This document shows positions 30,301 to 42,000 of a stretch of DNA of 64,000 nt, piece after piece. Positions within the stretch are counted from its first letter, which is position 1. The number at the start of each line of letters is the position of its first letter. Below the pieces are notes generated by a model. It did no database searches, had not been told where the DNA came from, and saw nothing but the letters and a program-made list of their open reading frames with translations. A program made the translations under genes and the position numbers. This stretch comes from Bugulina stolonifera (lineage: Eukaryota > Bryozoa > Gymnolaemata > Cheilostomatida > Bugulidae): NCBI GenBank assembly GCA_935421135.1, contig OW285187.1:33544818-33608817 (forward strand), given 5' to 3'.

Positions 30301-32235
30301 TACAGCATGTGGCCCCAAATGATGTATGCCACACTTACACCACTTTCAATTGGCTTGAATAACTGTTGCATTACTTCCTATCTCTCCAATGAAATATTTA
30401 TTTGTATTAGAGTGCAGTACATTTGATGTACACCTTATCATTAACAATAAGAATGATAAGGTGTACACCTTATCATTCTTATTGCTAAGAGTTATCCTCT
30501 CTTTTAATCAATATGCTGGTATCATCATAATACTATATTACAGGTTATACCATATTTGTATAATGTACTACATTATACAATTATACAGTCATATGGTTAT
30601 AATAATTAATAAAGTAACACATATTATGATGATATGACATCTCTATACAGGATTATTATCCTGTGTCAAGTCTTAGCTCTAGTTCTACATGATAAAACTA
30701 ATCACTTCCACAATATCAATGGTCCAGCTGAGATTATCATCCTTGACTTATATTAGTTATATGAATTATACTTACTTATATACCTATCCATAAGCATTAC
30801 TTGTCTCCTCTAATCACATCATGTATGTGTGTGTCTCTCTCAGGTTTGGGATACAAGAAGCAGTGATGGAGTGAAGAGAACAATCGGTGGACCACATATC
30901 TGTGGCAACTCTTTAGACCTCAAAGTAAGAAATGCACACTGTGAACTTTTAAACTATGTTCTTCACAAACTTAGTAGGTTGTCCTCCCTTCATAATTGTT
31001 ATGACTAGTTGTAGCAACATACAGCATGTGTCACGTGCAATGATAGCCCTGGTGAATGTATACAAACCTGCCATACTATTACAAATAAAATTGCTGCTAA
31101 GCAACATATCCAACGATTAGTACTAAACTGTGAAATATTATTTTGTTTTCAGGCGGTAACATTACATACATGATCAAGTAACAAATATTATTTATTTAGG
31201 AGTAGGCATATTTCTCAAGTGTTATGTTTTTATACGCATATGCATGCACCTGCAAAGACTAATTTTATTTAGCCATGTATATGCCACTGTGTTGCTAATT
31301 ACACGCACTGGTATAGCATTACTCTCAGAAATGTGTGACATCCTATTATTTATACACGCATAATTGTTGAGTAGAGCATTGAGCAAGTATACTTGGGCCT
31401 TAGTTTTATCAGGGTGCTACTTCCTGTTCTAATGCACATGCAGCACAATTTCTTTGGCAAACACCTATCAAATCAATAGGTCTATATCCACACACATTAT
31501 TATTATGACATACTTACAAAGTTACAATTATTTTGACCTTGAACTTTGCAAATATATTTCAACAGTTGCAGGGATAAATACGTTACCATGACAGTTACAG
31601 TTTTGAGTAACAATCAGTACTGTGGATATGTATATTTACCTCACATTTAAATTCTATACATTTCTTTTTCAGGGCTTTCAGATCCTAACTGGCTCATGGG
31701 TTTCCCAAAATGCACTACAGTTATGGGACTATTCCTCTGGCAAACTTATTAAGAACATTCCCTTTCCAGATGATGGCAATGGTGAATATCTGTACGTTGC
31801 TCAGTTCTGTGAAAATGACACTGTCATTGCAGGTGGTAGTGGTACTAACAGCGTCAAAGCTATCAATACAAATACTGGACAGGTAAGTAAATGCGTGGTG
31901 CATAAGATATAATGGTAGTAATGTGTTGCTCTTTTTCTGGCCCCAGTCTTTATATTGGTAAACATACTGTAGCTAAGCATTTACCACAAACAAAGTGCAA
32001 TGTACAGTAGAATAGAGGTCAGTAAATAGCCTACATGTTCTGTATGTGGCACTTGGAAATTCATTACAAATCACCATTATTCTAGAAGTAACATGTAGAA
32101 TACTTGATTCTTCAGGTTCTAGGAGAAATTGGACTGGACGGTAAATGTGTTCAGGCTGTAGATAACACGAGGGGTGGTCAATTGGTAGCAGCGGGCGGTC
32201 AGTTACAAGCAGTCAAGACTGGTGTTATAAGCTAA
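27306..32235 (+). CDS. WD40-repeat protein, specific function unknown
   Basis: Eight exons: 27306-27363, 27493-27647, 28307-28487, 28725-28831, 29466-29612, 30844-30924, 31673-31882, 32116-32235; 1059 bases, 352 residues. The product starts MARRNIEAAIQASQELELEG and then forms a seven-bladed-type WD40 array: LQYSPDGSILAVGTGNEAMRLYD, MQWHPYEQHILYAATCEGNVY, LDFSEDGATFATAGKDLTLRLYD (as separate blades), LKYSPDNSHILLTGGWDNHIKVWD, FQILTGSWVSQNALQLWD and final QLVAAGG blade. The protein is little more than one propeller, so it is probably a scaffold. I do not recognise a named orthologue. The start was chosen because an acceptor (TTTTACAG) lies nine bases before this ATG. AATAAA at 32436-32441. Intron 4 begins with a triplicated splice donor and intron 5 carries a large inverted-repeat element. 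Confidence 0.92.
28824..28919 (+). repeat. Triplicated exon-intron junction (32-base unit)
   Basis: The junction CATGCAAG|GTACACACTTTA at the end of WD40 exon 4 is repeated three times at a 32-base period (28824, 28856, 28888), each time with the GT donor intact. Use of the second or third donor would add 32 or 64 bases and shift frame. Confidence 0.9.
29784..30552. mobile_element. Fold-back transposon with perfect 67-bp terminal inverted repeats
   Basis: Bases 29784-29850 and 30486-30552 are exact reverse complements over 67 bases, starting TGGTATAACC. The 635-base interior has no transposase. Directly inside the right arm is a perfect 40-base palindrome (30445-30484) preceded by a further partial copy of the same hairpin (30428-30442). 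It lies wholly within WD40 intron 5 (29613-30843). No obvious target-site duplication beside the arms. Confidence 0.9.
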
Positions 32236-32994
32236 ACTGACCTGATTGAGGGTATTCAGAGAGAAATTTGTGGAGATATTGCCAGCCAGAGTAACAATAA
32301 CACATTATACAATGTATTTACGTATGTTTATGTAAATGGCAAAGTTGCTGTCGCCTGAATGTTGTTCTTATAATATCGTGAGAAATACTTAGCGATAGTG
32401 CTCAATGATAAATTCTAAGATTCCTTGCATAAACAAATAAATACGTGTAAGAGGTTTTGTTGACTTATAAAATTTGTGTAGGTCCCAGCTCAGCAAACAT
32501 CTTAAGGACTAGTCATCCAGCAATGAAATTAGTGAGAAATCAAAATAAAACACACAATGTATTACTCATTTGTGTATTTAATATTCCAATGGTAGATATG
32601 CAAGTAAAACTTAAAAGTATTATATTTCCTAAATGTTAGCTTATGCTAAGGAAGGCAAACGTATAAAATGGCATTTCATCACATATTATGTTCACTGGTA
32701 TAATTATACTTATACATTAGAATGAAATAAAAAAGACGGCACCAAAAAATATACAGAAATATCAAATAGCTATGAGATGAAATGCTATTTATAACGTAAC
32801 GTTGTTAAGAGAAATTATGATTGCCACTAGAATGTTAATATATACATGTACATTTGTTAAAAATTGAAAAGGTAACATCATGCAAAAATTCAATATGGTA
32901 TATACAAATACATTGTATAAGCTAAGATTTTGGTTCTCATTATTTTATAGAAAGAGATTTTTTGGCAATAGGAATGCTACCATAGAACAATTGG
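32236..32994. other. Convergent spacer between WD40 and KMT5 genes
   Basis: Shared 3' flank. Holds the WD40 poly(A) signal AATAAA (32436-32441) and AT-rich sequence. No coding potential beyond chance. Confidence 0.7.
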
Positions 32995-35535
32995 CTATGA
33001 CATTTGAGGTTCCCAATTGACAACAACCTTGCCATCGAGTTTCAACTTTAAACGCTTTACACTTTGATGAGAAGAGGTTACAGTGCAACAGTCTACATTA
33101 TCGTTTGCTAAGTCATCTATGGATGATTGACTACAATTTTCATCATGAGAGAAGACAGTGCTTTGACTATTATCATCGTCAGATAATAGGCTATCTTCCA
33201 TTAACACATTGCTTTCTGTATGAACATCATGAGTCAATATTTCGTATAGCGGCTGGGGAGTATCGCCACCAGCAACCGATGAGTCAGTTTCTGTGTCGCT
33301 TGGCCTAGATATCCGTAGCTTAAGTTTCGGTACTTTCTGACTACACTGATGAGAATGTGTAACACACGAATCTGTAGAAGAGTTAGAATGAGTTTGTGGT
33401 GTGAGATCTGGGGAAATAGTACTGGTGGCGGTATGAGAACCTGAACTACTCTGAGAGTTTGCTGAGCTCCTTGTGTTTGGTGGGCTCACCTCAGCATGTC
33501 TATTTAACGTACGCCGTGACTTTACTTCAGGAAGTGAATATCCCTGAGATAATAACAGTTCAGCATCGTACCTAGTTATGCCTCGAGCTCTGAGTTCTGA
33601 CTTAGTTAGCAGATGTGCTCTTTTATGCAGGTTTTGAGATCTTTTGTTCCAAGAGTCTAAAATGTTGAAATGCTTATTAGAAAACCTGCTGATAAATTTT
33701 ACAATGACATAAATATTAGCAACTGGTGAAGTTTACTGCAGTTTTCTAAGATGATAAAATGCACTGCATGTCAACTTGTTCAAGTTCATAGCCTGGCAGC
33801 CAAGGCTACACCAAAACCTCAAGTGAACCAACCTGAACGACTAGGAGAGTCGATCAAATTGTTCCTTCCTGATGTTTTTAGCCTGCTAGATGTTTTAATT
33901 GGATGGACAGCCTCTACAGGCGGTAGTATTATAGGCTCCACCTTCTCACTGACCACAGGCTTGGGGTTCTCTGGGACAGAAGGTTCAGACATCTTAGTCT
34001 GCACCTTTTCTACCAAAGATTTGTCAGGTTCAGTGACATCAGATGTACTGCTCACATGTTTTGATCGAGTCTCTGTGTGACGTAAACTGTATCCATTTCT
34101 TGTTTTATATTTGACAGGAGATGCTGGTTTAAATTTCCCCGTTAACCTCCTGCAAAAGTAATAGTGCATAGTACAAAGCGTTTCACATGTCTGCTGTTAC
34201 TAGGCAATGCTAATAATATTTAGGTGAAAGCATGAGATTATTTGGTAAAGTAGTGATAGTGTGCTTACTTTTCACAAGTGACGCACTCACAGAGAGAGTT
34301 TCCATCACCAAAGAAGTCATCCCCGTAGTAGCAGGTGATCTCGTCACCAATGTCAATGTCACGGAGCACCATCACACAGGCTGTGTCTCTACCGGTGGGT
34401 ACAAACTATAATAATACATTGTACAACATTATTACATTACAGCTGAGAACTATTGATGAAATACAAGCTGTCGGTGGTTCAATAACACAGTTATGCCGGA
34501 CATAAAATCTTTAAACCGTTGCATATTACAATGCAAATTTAGCTTAATGATACAAACACAAGTACAATGCACCATCCTGATGTCAGAAAAGTGATAATTC
34601 AATTACCTTGCAGTTGGGTTTACAATCGTGATTTATATAGGAAGCAGGTCCCAGCCAAAGTTGAGCACAGTTCTTTCGACAGGAATACATGACACTAAAA
34701 TCATTTTTTCCTGTTCTCAAAATCTGTGCCTCCTCCTCTTTGGTAAGTTCCGCTATACATCCAACAAGAAGGGGAATCTTCTCATCTCTCACCCTGCAAG
34801 CACCATAGTAGTAATGTTACAAAATGCATGAATTCATCAGACAAACACAGTAGGCCTAAATATTGCTGCAAATTGTATATTATTATGTTATTTTGACATA
34901 AAAACACCAACCAGTCCTGAGTAGCACAAATGCGTCCGCCAACATTCCCTTCCATGGAGTAGCGATGACATGAAGTAATTTCATAACCAGCTTCATTCGA
35001 GAATGTTTTCAGATACCGGAAAGCCTACAGATGAAAGCATTGTCACTAAGCAGATTGCATTTAGACAGAAAATTACAGATAGAGAAACTAGCAATCAGTA
35101 AAGTAAAATGCACAAATTGTATAAAATTAGGCGACTTACATGTTCTTTAAATAACTGTATTTGACGAGAATTTTTCTTTTGAAATTGAGCTTTGACCCAT
35201 TCATTAGAGAGAAACTCATTGATTGCCATTTCAATATCTTGATTTATTCGATATTTTTCTACTATTGCCTTCCATTCTTCTTGCTTTCCTTTCACCGGCC
35301 GAAATCTAAAAGTCAACCAGGTGGTAATTGATTGGCTGTCTAAATTATGTCCTGGTAACCAAGAATAAGCGATAAAACATCAGTAGAAACTGGGAACAAA
35401 CCTAGTATTCATCTTATGAGTGGTGAAGCTGAGAAATGGGTCGATAATGAGACTTGTACACAGATCATCGAAGTCACACAACTCCCGTGCAGTCATTCCT
35501 ATTGAGGGCATCAGTCGTCCCTCAACCACCATCAT
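32995..35535 (-). CDS. KMT5B: Histone H4 lysine-20 N-methyltransferase, SUV4-20 type
   Basis: Seven exons: 35402-35535, 35140-35305, 34912-35024, 34607-34793, 34269-34405, 33833-34149, 32995-33656; 1716 bases, 571 residues. The start [20 protein letters not shown] leads straight into the SUV4-20 N-terminal helical region ([15 protein letters not shown]). The SET core is complete: [38 protein letters not shown], the cofactor motif [24 protein letters not shown], and the zinc-binding post-[11 protein letters not shown]. The family dimethylates and trimethylates H4K20 in chromatin. The C-terminal ~300 residues are basic and serine/threonine-rich with low complexity ([20 protein letters not shown]) and end VNWEPQMS. 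Invertebrates generally have a single gene, so KMT5B versus KMT5C is not meaningful. The two possible ATGs at the start are adjacent. Confidence 0.95.
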
Positions 35536-38500
35536 GCCACTATGTGTTCACTATAAGCGGATGATGTAAAAAATTGAAACACTATTCAGAGAGAATGAGC
35601 GTGTCGCATGTACAGTGACAGGAAGAACTAAATTCTCGCATGAATAAAATAACATATATATACTTTTTAGTCAAAATAATAAATGACACAAAGTAGTTGA
35701 TGTGTTGTCATTATACTCCAGTGGCCCAAGTTGTTAATCTGTATTTATATAGAGAGATTATCAATAGGCCTACTATAATACATTGTATATAATATTGTCG
35801 TATTTTATGTAGTGGAAGATCATTTCAATTTTTGCAAAGTTCACTGTTGTATTTTTTGTCGATTATCGTTCTTGGTGAACTTGGGAGCTTCAGCAGATGA
35901 TGCCTTACTTTTGTCAGTTATATATCAGTTATATATATCCATAAAACACCAACACAAATAATCCATTCTACATATATTTCCGTTCGAGAGCCCCCCTCAC
36001 CATTGCACAACAGCAACATCACTGTGGTGACAATGGCTGAATGTTAAACTGAGACAGCAGCAATCAGGTGGCATGCAATTATATGTTTTGGGCTTCTCAA
36101 TTAGATAAAACTATATGTTAGACTCCTGCTATAATATGCTCCCATTTGGAAAGGTTGAGTTTCAGCTGAGACACTTCATGTAGTGGGTAAATTTGTCGTG
36201 CGTTCTTTACGTCAACAATTTGTACAAAAAAGTTTAAATGTTTGTTTTTAAGCCTAGTGGCAGCCAAAATAAACCAATGTTAATGTTGACTATTTTGACT
36301 ATTGTTCCGAGCTTTTACAATTGATGTCATCTATGCTTGGTCATATGGCCGGTGCCTGAATAGTATTTGTTCAGTTGTGCTATGTATGGCAATAAAATAA
36401 CAAAGTAAACTGCTCTTGGCAACTGTGTCCAGTCAGCCTCTAGTCGTCCTAGATTTTGAGTCACATCACCTCAGCACTCGGATGCTGAGAGGCGCATGAC
36501 ATAATCCAGGGGTGCTCAAAACTACAGTCCCCAGACTACATGTTATCCGTTGCCTATTTTTCAGTGAATTGTATATTTTTATTTGTAAAAAAAGGAAAGT
36601 GTGTGATGTAATGTTCTGCAAAAGGCAAGAGCAGTCAGCTGTTTGTTGGTGAAGTGTGTGCGACTTTTTATGACTACATGTTTCCTAGGAGTATTCAGTA
36701 CTTGTTTTGTAGGGGGCTCCCGGTAGCCTGTTGAAAAATGTATTGCTTTTCATAATTTTCAGTTTCAACAAAAATTTGCAAAACACCCTTGCACTGTTGT
36801 AGGCTTAATGGACTTAGCCTACATGTATTACCAACTCCTGGTACATAACTGCCTTAAATAAATGCAAAGTACATGTATATAAAATGTGTTTTAATTCTTC
36901 TACATCATTCGTCAAGTAGATAATTTTTTTTGCATTTTCTCACACGGACCGCACTTAGTGCGTAAAGTCATGAGAACTCAGTTGTTTTTATATACTAAAA
37001 ATAATATAACAACATAATTATTTACAGAGTTGGGTCCAAGTCGACTTGCAAGTCAACAAGTCAAGTCATTTCTAAAATTTTGGAGGCAAGTCAAGTCCAA
37101 GTCAAGTCAGTGCTGCCTCAAGTCAAGTCAAGTCAAGTAATTTCTAAAATTTTGAAGACAAGTCAAGTCGAAGTCAAGTCAGTGCTGCCTCAAGTCAAGT
37201 CAAGTCAAGTCAGCTGTCATGCAAGTCACAAGTCAAGTCAAGTCAAAGTCAAGTCAAGTCGAAATGCAAGTCAAGTGGAAGACAACTTCAAAAAATTGTA
37301 CATTTTTCAAAACATCAGTTTTTTCTTTTAGTAGGCATTCCAATCCATGAAAAACCTATGCCAAGGTGTAGCAGGGCATGGACATGTATGTGATGCAATC
37401 ATGGTAAAGAACTAGTCTATATAAGTAGTATTATTGGCACTACGGTCGAGACTGGTCATATAGTATTACATACTGTATATTGTAATGGTGATGCAGTGTT
37501 ACATAGCATATAAACAGCACATGGTACAGCAAGGAGTGTCCACTGGCCAGTCCTGCAATTTGACTCTAGTAATTATTGCACTGTACATTGTATTCACTAC
37601 TTACACCACACCTACATTGTATGCTACACTTACACTACTTGCACTGTGTGTACTTGTGACTATGCATTGTCGTTGTGTAGTCTCACGTACACACAGCTTA
37701 GATAGTGCCTGAATTGTGTATCCTCATAGCTAACCTTGATATACTCTGAGTGCTGCTAGTAGCACTGATCTAGTAAAAATGATAATTAGGTAGGCAATTG
37801 AGACCTTTTTTCCATGTTGGCTAAACACTGTACAAAATTTTTATTTGCCAGATTGACTTGGCAAAAGTCAAGTCAAAATCACAAGTCATTCCTGTGTCCA
37901 AGTCAAGTCAAGTCAAGTCACATTGATGTGCAAGTCAAAGTCAAGTCAAAATCACAAGTCATTCATGTGTCCAAGTCAAGTCAAGTCAAGTCACATTGAT
38001 GTGCAAGTCAAAGTCAAGTCAAGTCGGAAAGTCCAAGTCAAGTCGACTTGTGACTTGACTTGGCAAGTCAAGTCAAATCTATGACTTGATTATTATTAGT
38101 CCTTCCTTTATAATATTATTATAATAGTATAGATATAATAATAATATAATAATACAATTACATGACTGATATGTAATTGTATGTATATCAATATTTTATT
38201 ATTAGAACAATTTTAAAATTTAAACTATTTATTTTACAAAATGATAAATTTCAAGTTAAAGTTACAAGTAAAAGAACTTTTAATATTTTAATAAGTAAGT
38301 AAGGATTAAATTTTATCTTATTTTTATTTTAATTGTTATGTAAAAGTCGTTTAAAATGCGTGTCTGGGCCACGAATATGCAAATTTAGATTCTATACTAT
38401 TTTATTTTCGTGTTCTAAAAGTATCTTCGTGCATAATTAAACTGCTATATTCGTACTATTTAATTAAAGATTGTTTTTGAAACGAAATTGAGTGCCATTA

Positions 38501-39085
38501 TCAATAAATATGAGGTTTTCTATTGTCAGAATGGGAATTTTGCCTGCTCAATTCACATTAATGAGCGGACATACTGCCGCCAAGCTAAAGGAAAACTGAA
38601 ATATGTATTCCACAGTTAAAAACACATTCTGTCTCACTTTAATAGTTCAGTAAGCTTACAAAATTTTAGCACGTATGATTTACACTTCTCTGCACTAAAT
38701 TCCTCAATAATCAACATCAAGCTTTAGTGTCATCTTGCTGTGGAGTACAAACTTTCTCAGATTTCCCAGATTTGTGTACTTTTGAAGCAGAATGCGCAAT
38801 AATATTTTCAGCTTACCTTGTTCGAAAGCCAACTTCTGTAGCCACTGAAACTTTTAAATTAAATTAATAATACAAAATGCATTTTGAAATCAAATTTTTT
38901 AAGAGACTATTGTTTTAAATCCAAAACTTATTTAATTTAAAATTAGCGTAGATAGTATAAATACTTTTGCTCAAATCCCATATCTCTTGTATTGCTACTC
39001 AGAATAAGGTAAACCAACCCAATTCTCGACACACGTGAGGAAGCAAGAAATAAGGAAAACAAAGACTGAGTTGCCTGTTGAAAAG
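35536..39085. other. Divergent spacer between KMT5 and CAPRIN
   Basis: About 3.5 kb with the two upstream regions and the AAGTC-rich satellite element (37027-38090). AT-rich blocks at 38100-38350. ORFs at 37080-37331 and 37814-37999 are translations of the satellite (QVKSSQVK), and others look like chance. Confidence 0.6.
37027..38090. repeat. AAGTC-satellite element in two blocks
   Basis: Two blocks of CAAGTCAAGTC repeats (37045-37280 and 37860-38085) surround a roughly 580-base unique segment. The left block opens with AAGTCGACTTG and the right block closes with a mirrored AAGTCGACTTGTGACTTGAC segment, so the ends are locally inverted. The right block also contains a longer repeat of about 74 bases (from about 37882 and 37956). 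Confidence 0.85.
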
Positions 39086-42000
39086 ATGCCTTCCCTTGCT
39101 GCAAAATCTGAAGCTGTGGTGGCGGTAGATCCAGCAGAAATGTCCAAAGCTATAGTGGTTATGATGGAGAAGAAGATCAGAAACTTGGAAAAGCGAAAGG
39201 TGTTGTTACTAATCCAAATAACCTATACAATTACAATACTGTGTACATTAATATACAAATACAAGCTGACCACTTGGTCTTGGTCAGATGTGTGGTAAAT
39301 TCATTTCATACAAAAAAGTGCTCTGTTACTTCGGTTGGTAAAACCAACACACAGCCTGTCTATTTTTTGAACTATACCAAAATAGAGAATGTGTTATCTC
39401 ACTCGACTCTTACCTTGGCATCGAGCTGAGTCACGGTTTAAAACGGGATGAGTCCAGCGACATAGTGATAGTTGTGTCTAATGCCACAGGGTTGTTGGGA
39501 ATGCTAGGAAGGGTCTTAAGGTTTGCAGACACCAAGACCAGACAAGTTGCATTGAACATGCTGGTCAGAGTATGGATGCCAGGTTTGGGACCCCCATATA
39601 CTAAAAAATATCCGAAAATTAAAGGACTGAGGTTTTTATTGAACCTGTTATTGAATGTTATTTAAAAAAAATTTACATGCATGTACACACTTACATATTT
39701 AAAAAAATGAAAGAAAAAGAGGATTGAATTATTGTTATAAAAATATAAAAGAAAAAAGTATATATGTATATATTTCTAACCAAAGAGTTCCCACGCTTTT
39801 GCCTTTTCCAGGGGTCTCAGTGGGAAAATTCAATTAAAAAGTTTCATTTTTGTATATCATTACTACCATAACCAGTCTAGGGCTAAAATTAAATCAACAC
39901 TCCACTGAGACTTTAGTGGAAGTAGTTAAATAGGCCTACAGTAAATTAGACTAATGACCAAAGTTGTTTTCAACTAGACCTTATCTAACTAAACAGCTAT
40001 GTCTAATTCAAATTAAAATGAGTCATTGACAATAAATAAACACATACGATAATTTAAAAATGATGTTTAATTTATATTCGTATTGTTATGTTAATATCAA
40101 TATGAATATGTATAGTACAAACACATGAGATTATGCCAACTTGGCATATATGTGAATATGCTGCAAAACTGAAATTCACCATTTTCAAGTACTTAATGTA
40201 TGTATCGTGCAGGCAAGCATTAGGCTATTGTGACACAATACAATGTATCAGTTGGCATTGTCTACAAGTTCTGCCCTACCAAAGCGAGGTAACTTATTAG
40301 TTTTGAAGTCGAACTCAATGTTAAATTGTTCGGTCTTGTTAATTCAGACCCCAAAAAACAAAACTTTATTGGTTGTTCGCCGGTAATTGGTCGGCTGCCC
40401 TTTTGTTTCTTTCTAACTTTTACATGCACGACTGATTGGGAAATATTTCTGAAAAACTTCCACTATGACACCACAGTAAATAAATTGAAACATGCTACTA
40501 AATTACAATTCTTCACACTTTTTGACGATTTCATCAGCAAATGGGTGATTAAATGCAATATTAATGATTATTATTTGGTGCTTGAAATATTAAATCTGTA
40601 TTCTTGGTCGACTTGATTGTAATTTTAAACTTGACTTAGTTGAATTAAATTAATAAATGTCTAGTAAATAGGCTATGATCAAAAATTAAAATTTGTTCAT
40701 AAATTTCAATTATTAGGGCCAAGATAACGTAACTGATAGCCAACTCGATATTGACAATCTGTTAGTATGTCTTCTGTGTGTGGATAAACTATTGAGCGAT
40801 CGCTACCACTTGCATGTATTTGAATCGCTAATAGGCGAACCACTTAGCTAGTATGAAAGCTATTGCCTATGAGTGTCATTAACTCAGCGGTACATTGTTG
40901 TGATATAGGGCCTATGTGATCATAATGATTATCAATTCGAATATTTCTAGTTGCTCGATATCATAAACTTCAGTGAAGTGATCCAAGTTTTGTACTTGAG
41001 GCATTCATTTAGAGTCGAAACTCAAAACATTGTATGTACAAATGTATTTGCGATTATATCACATGACTGAATTACATTTCTATCTACTCCAGGTTAAACT
41101 CGAAGACTATCGTTCAAAGCAATCAAGTGGACTCACACTGAACAACGAGCAGTTGCAAGCTGTGGCCAAATTGGATGACGTTTTGTCGCAAATTGAACTG
41201 CTACAAGAACTTACGAAGCAGTTCAATGCTTATGCTGCTGATGTAAGTATACATTAGTCAATTGTATATTGATCTATTTGTTGATCAGTTCATACTTTTA
41301 GCAAGATTGGCTTACACATTAGTATTGCTGCAGTAAATTATGTGTGTTACTGTACAGCATTCTTTGTGCGGCTATGCTACAGGTGGTTAAGCAGCAGAAG
41401 AAGCAACAAAAGCGGGAGCGGTTTGAACAAAGTGAAAATGAACGGAAAAGATTTCTGAACGTACTGCATCTTCAGAGTGTACTGAATGCACTTGGTGTCG
41501 AGGAAACTAGGGCTGCTTTTGCTGAAGGTTCTGCTGGTGCTGTAAAGTTGGAAGAAAAAGAGCTGAATCACCTTGATGAGCTTTACAAAATCATCAACCC
41601 TGAGCGTGGTGCAGAGGAAAGGTAAGGTAATAGTTGTAAAAAAACAGGTTTACTGCTCAAACGTGTATGCAACTGTTGTTTCATAAATGTTAATATTCTA
41701 TTTCTGTAACTTCAAACATATGTTTTTCAGCCTGGTCGACCCTTTGAAAGCTGCTTCTGAGCATTTGCAATCTCTTCTGGATGCTAAGGATAGGGCTGTC
41801 AATGGAACTACTTATCGAGAATTGCATGATTTGATCACAAAGATTCAGAACTGTCCATATTTCACGGAAAAGCCGAAATCTCCAGAGACTCCGGAAGTGG
41901 CAGGTATGTTCTCCTGTTTGCTTTATATGCATCTACTTCCCGAAATTGGAGATTCCTCTATAATGTGTATATAGGCGCCCCTTTAATAAAAAACATTTTG

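Noticed and set aside
39241..39665. ORFs in CAPRIN intron 1 (for example IVIVVSNATGLLGMLGRVLRF)
   Set aside because: No splice phase fits the gene and no family is recognisable; perhaps an old repeat, but not supportable as a feature.
40326..40616. 96-codon ORF in CAPRIN intron 1
   Set aside because: Low-quality composition, no family resemblance, no fitting splice sites.
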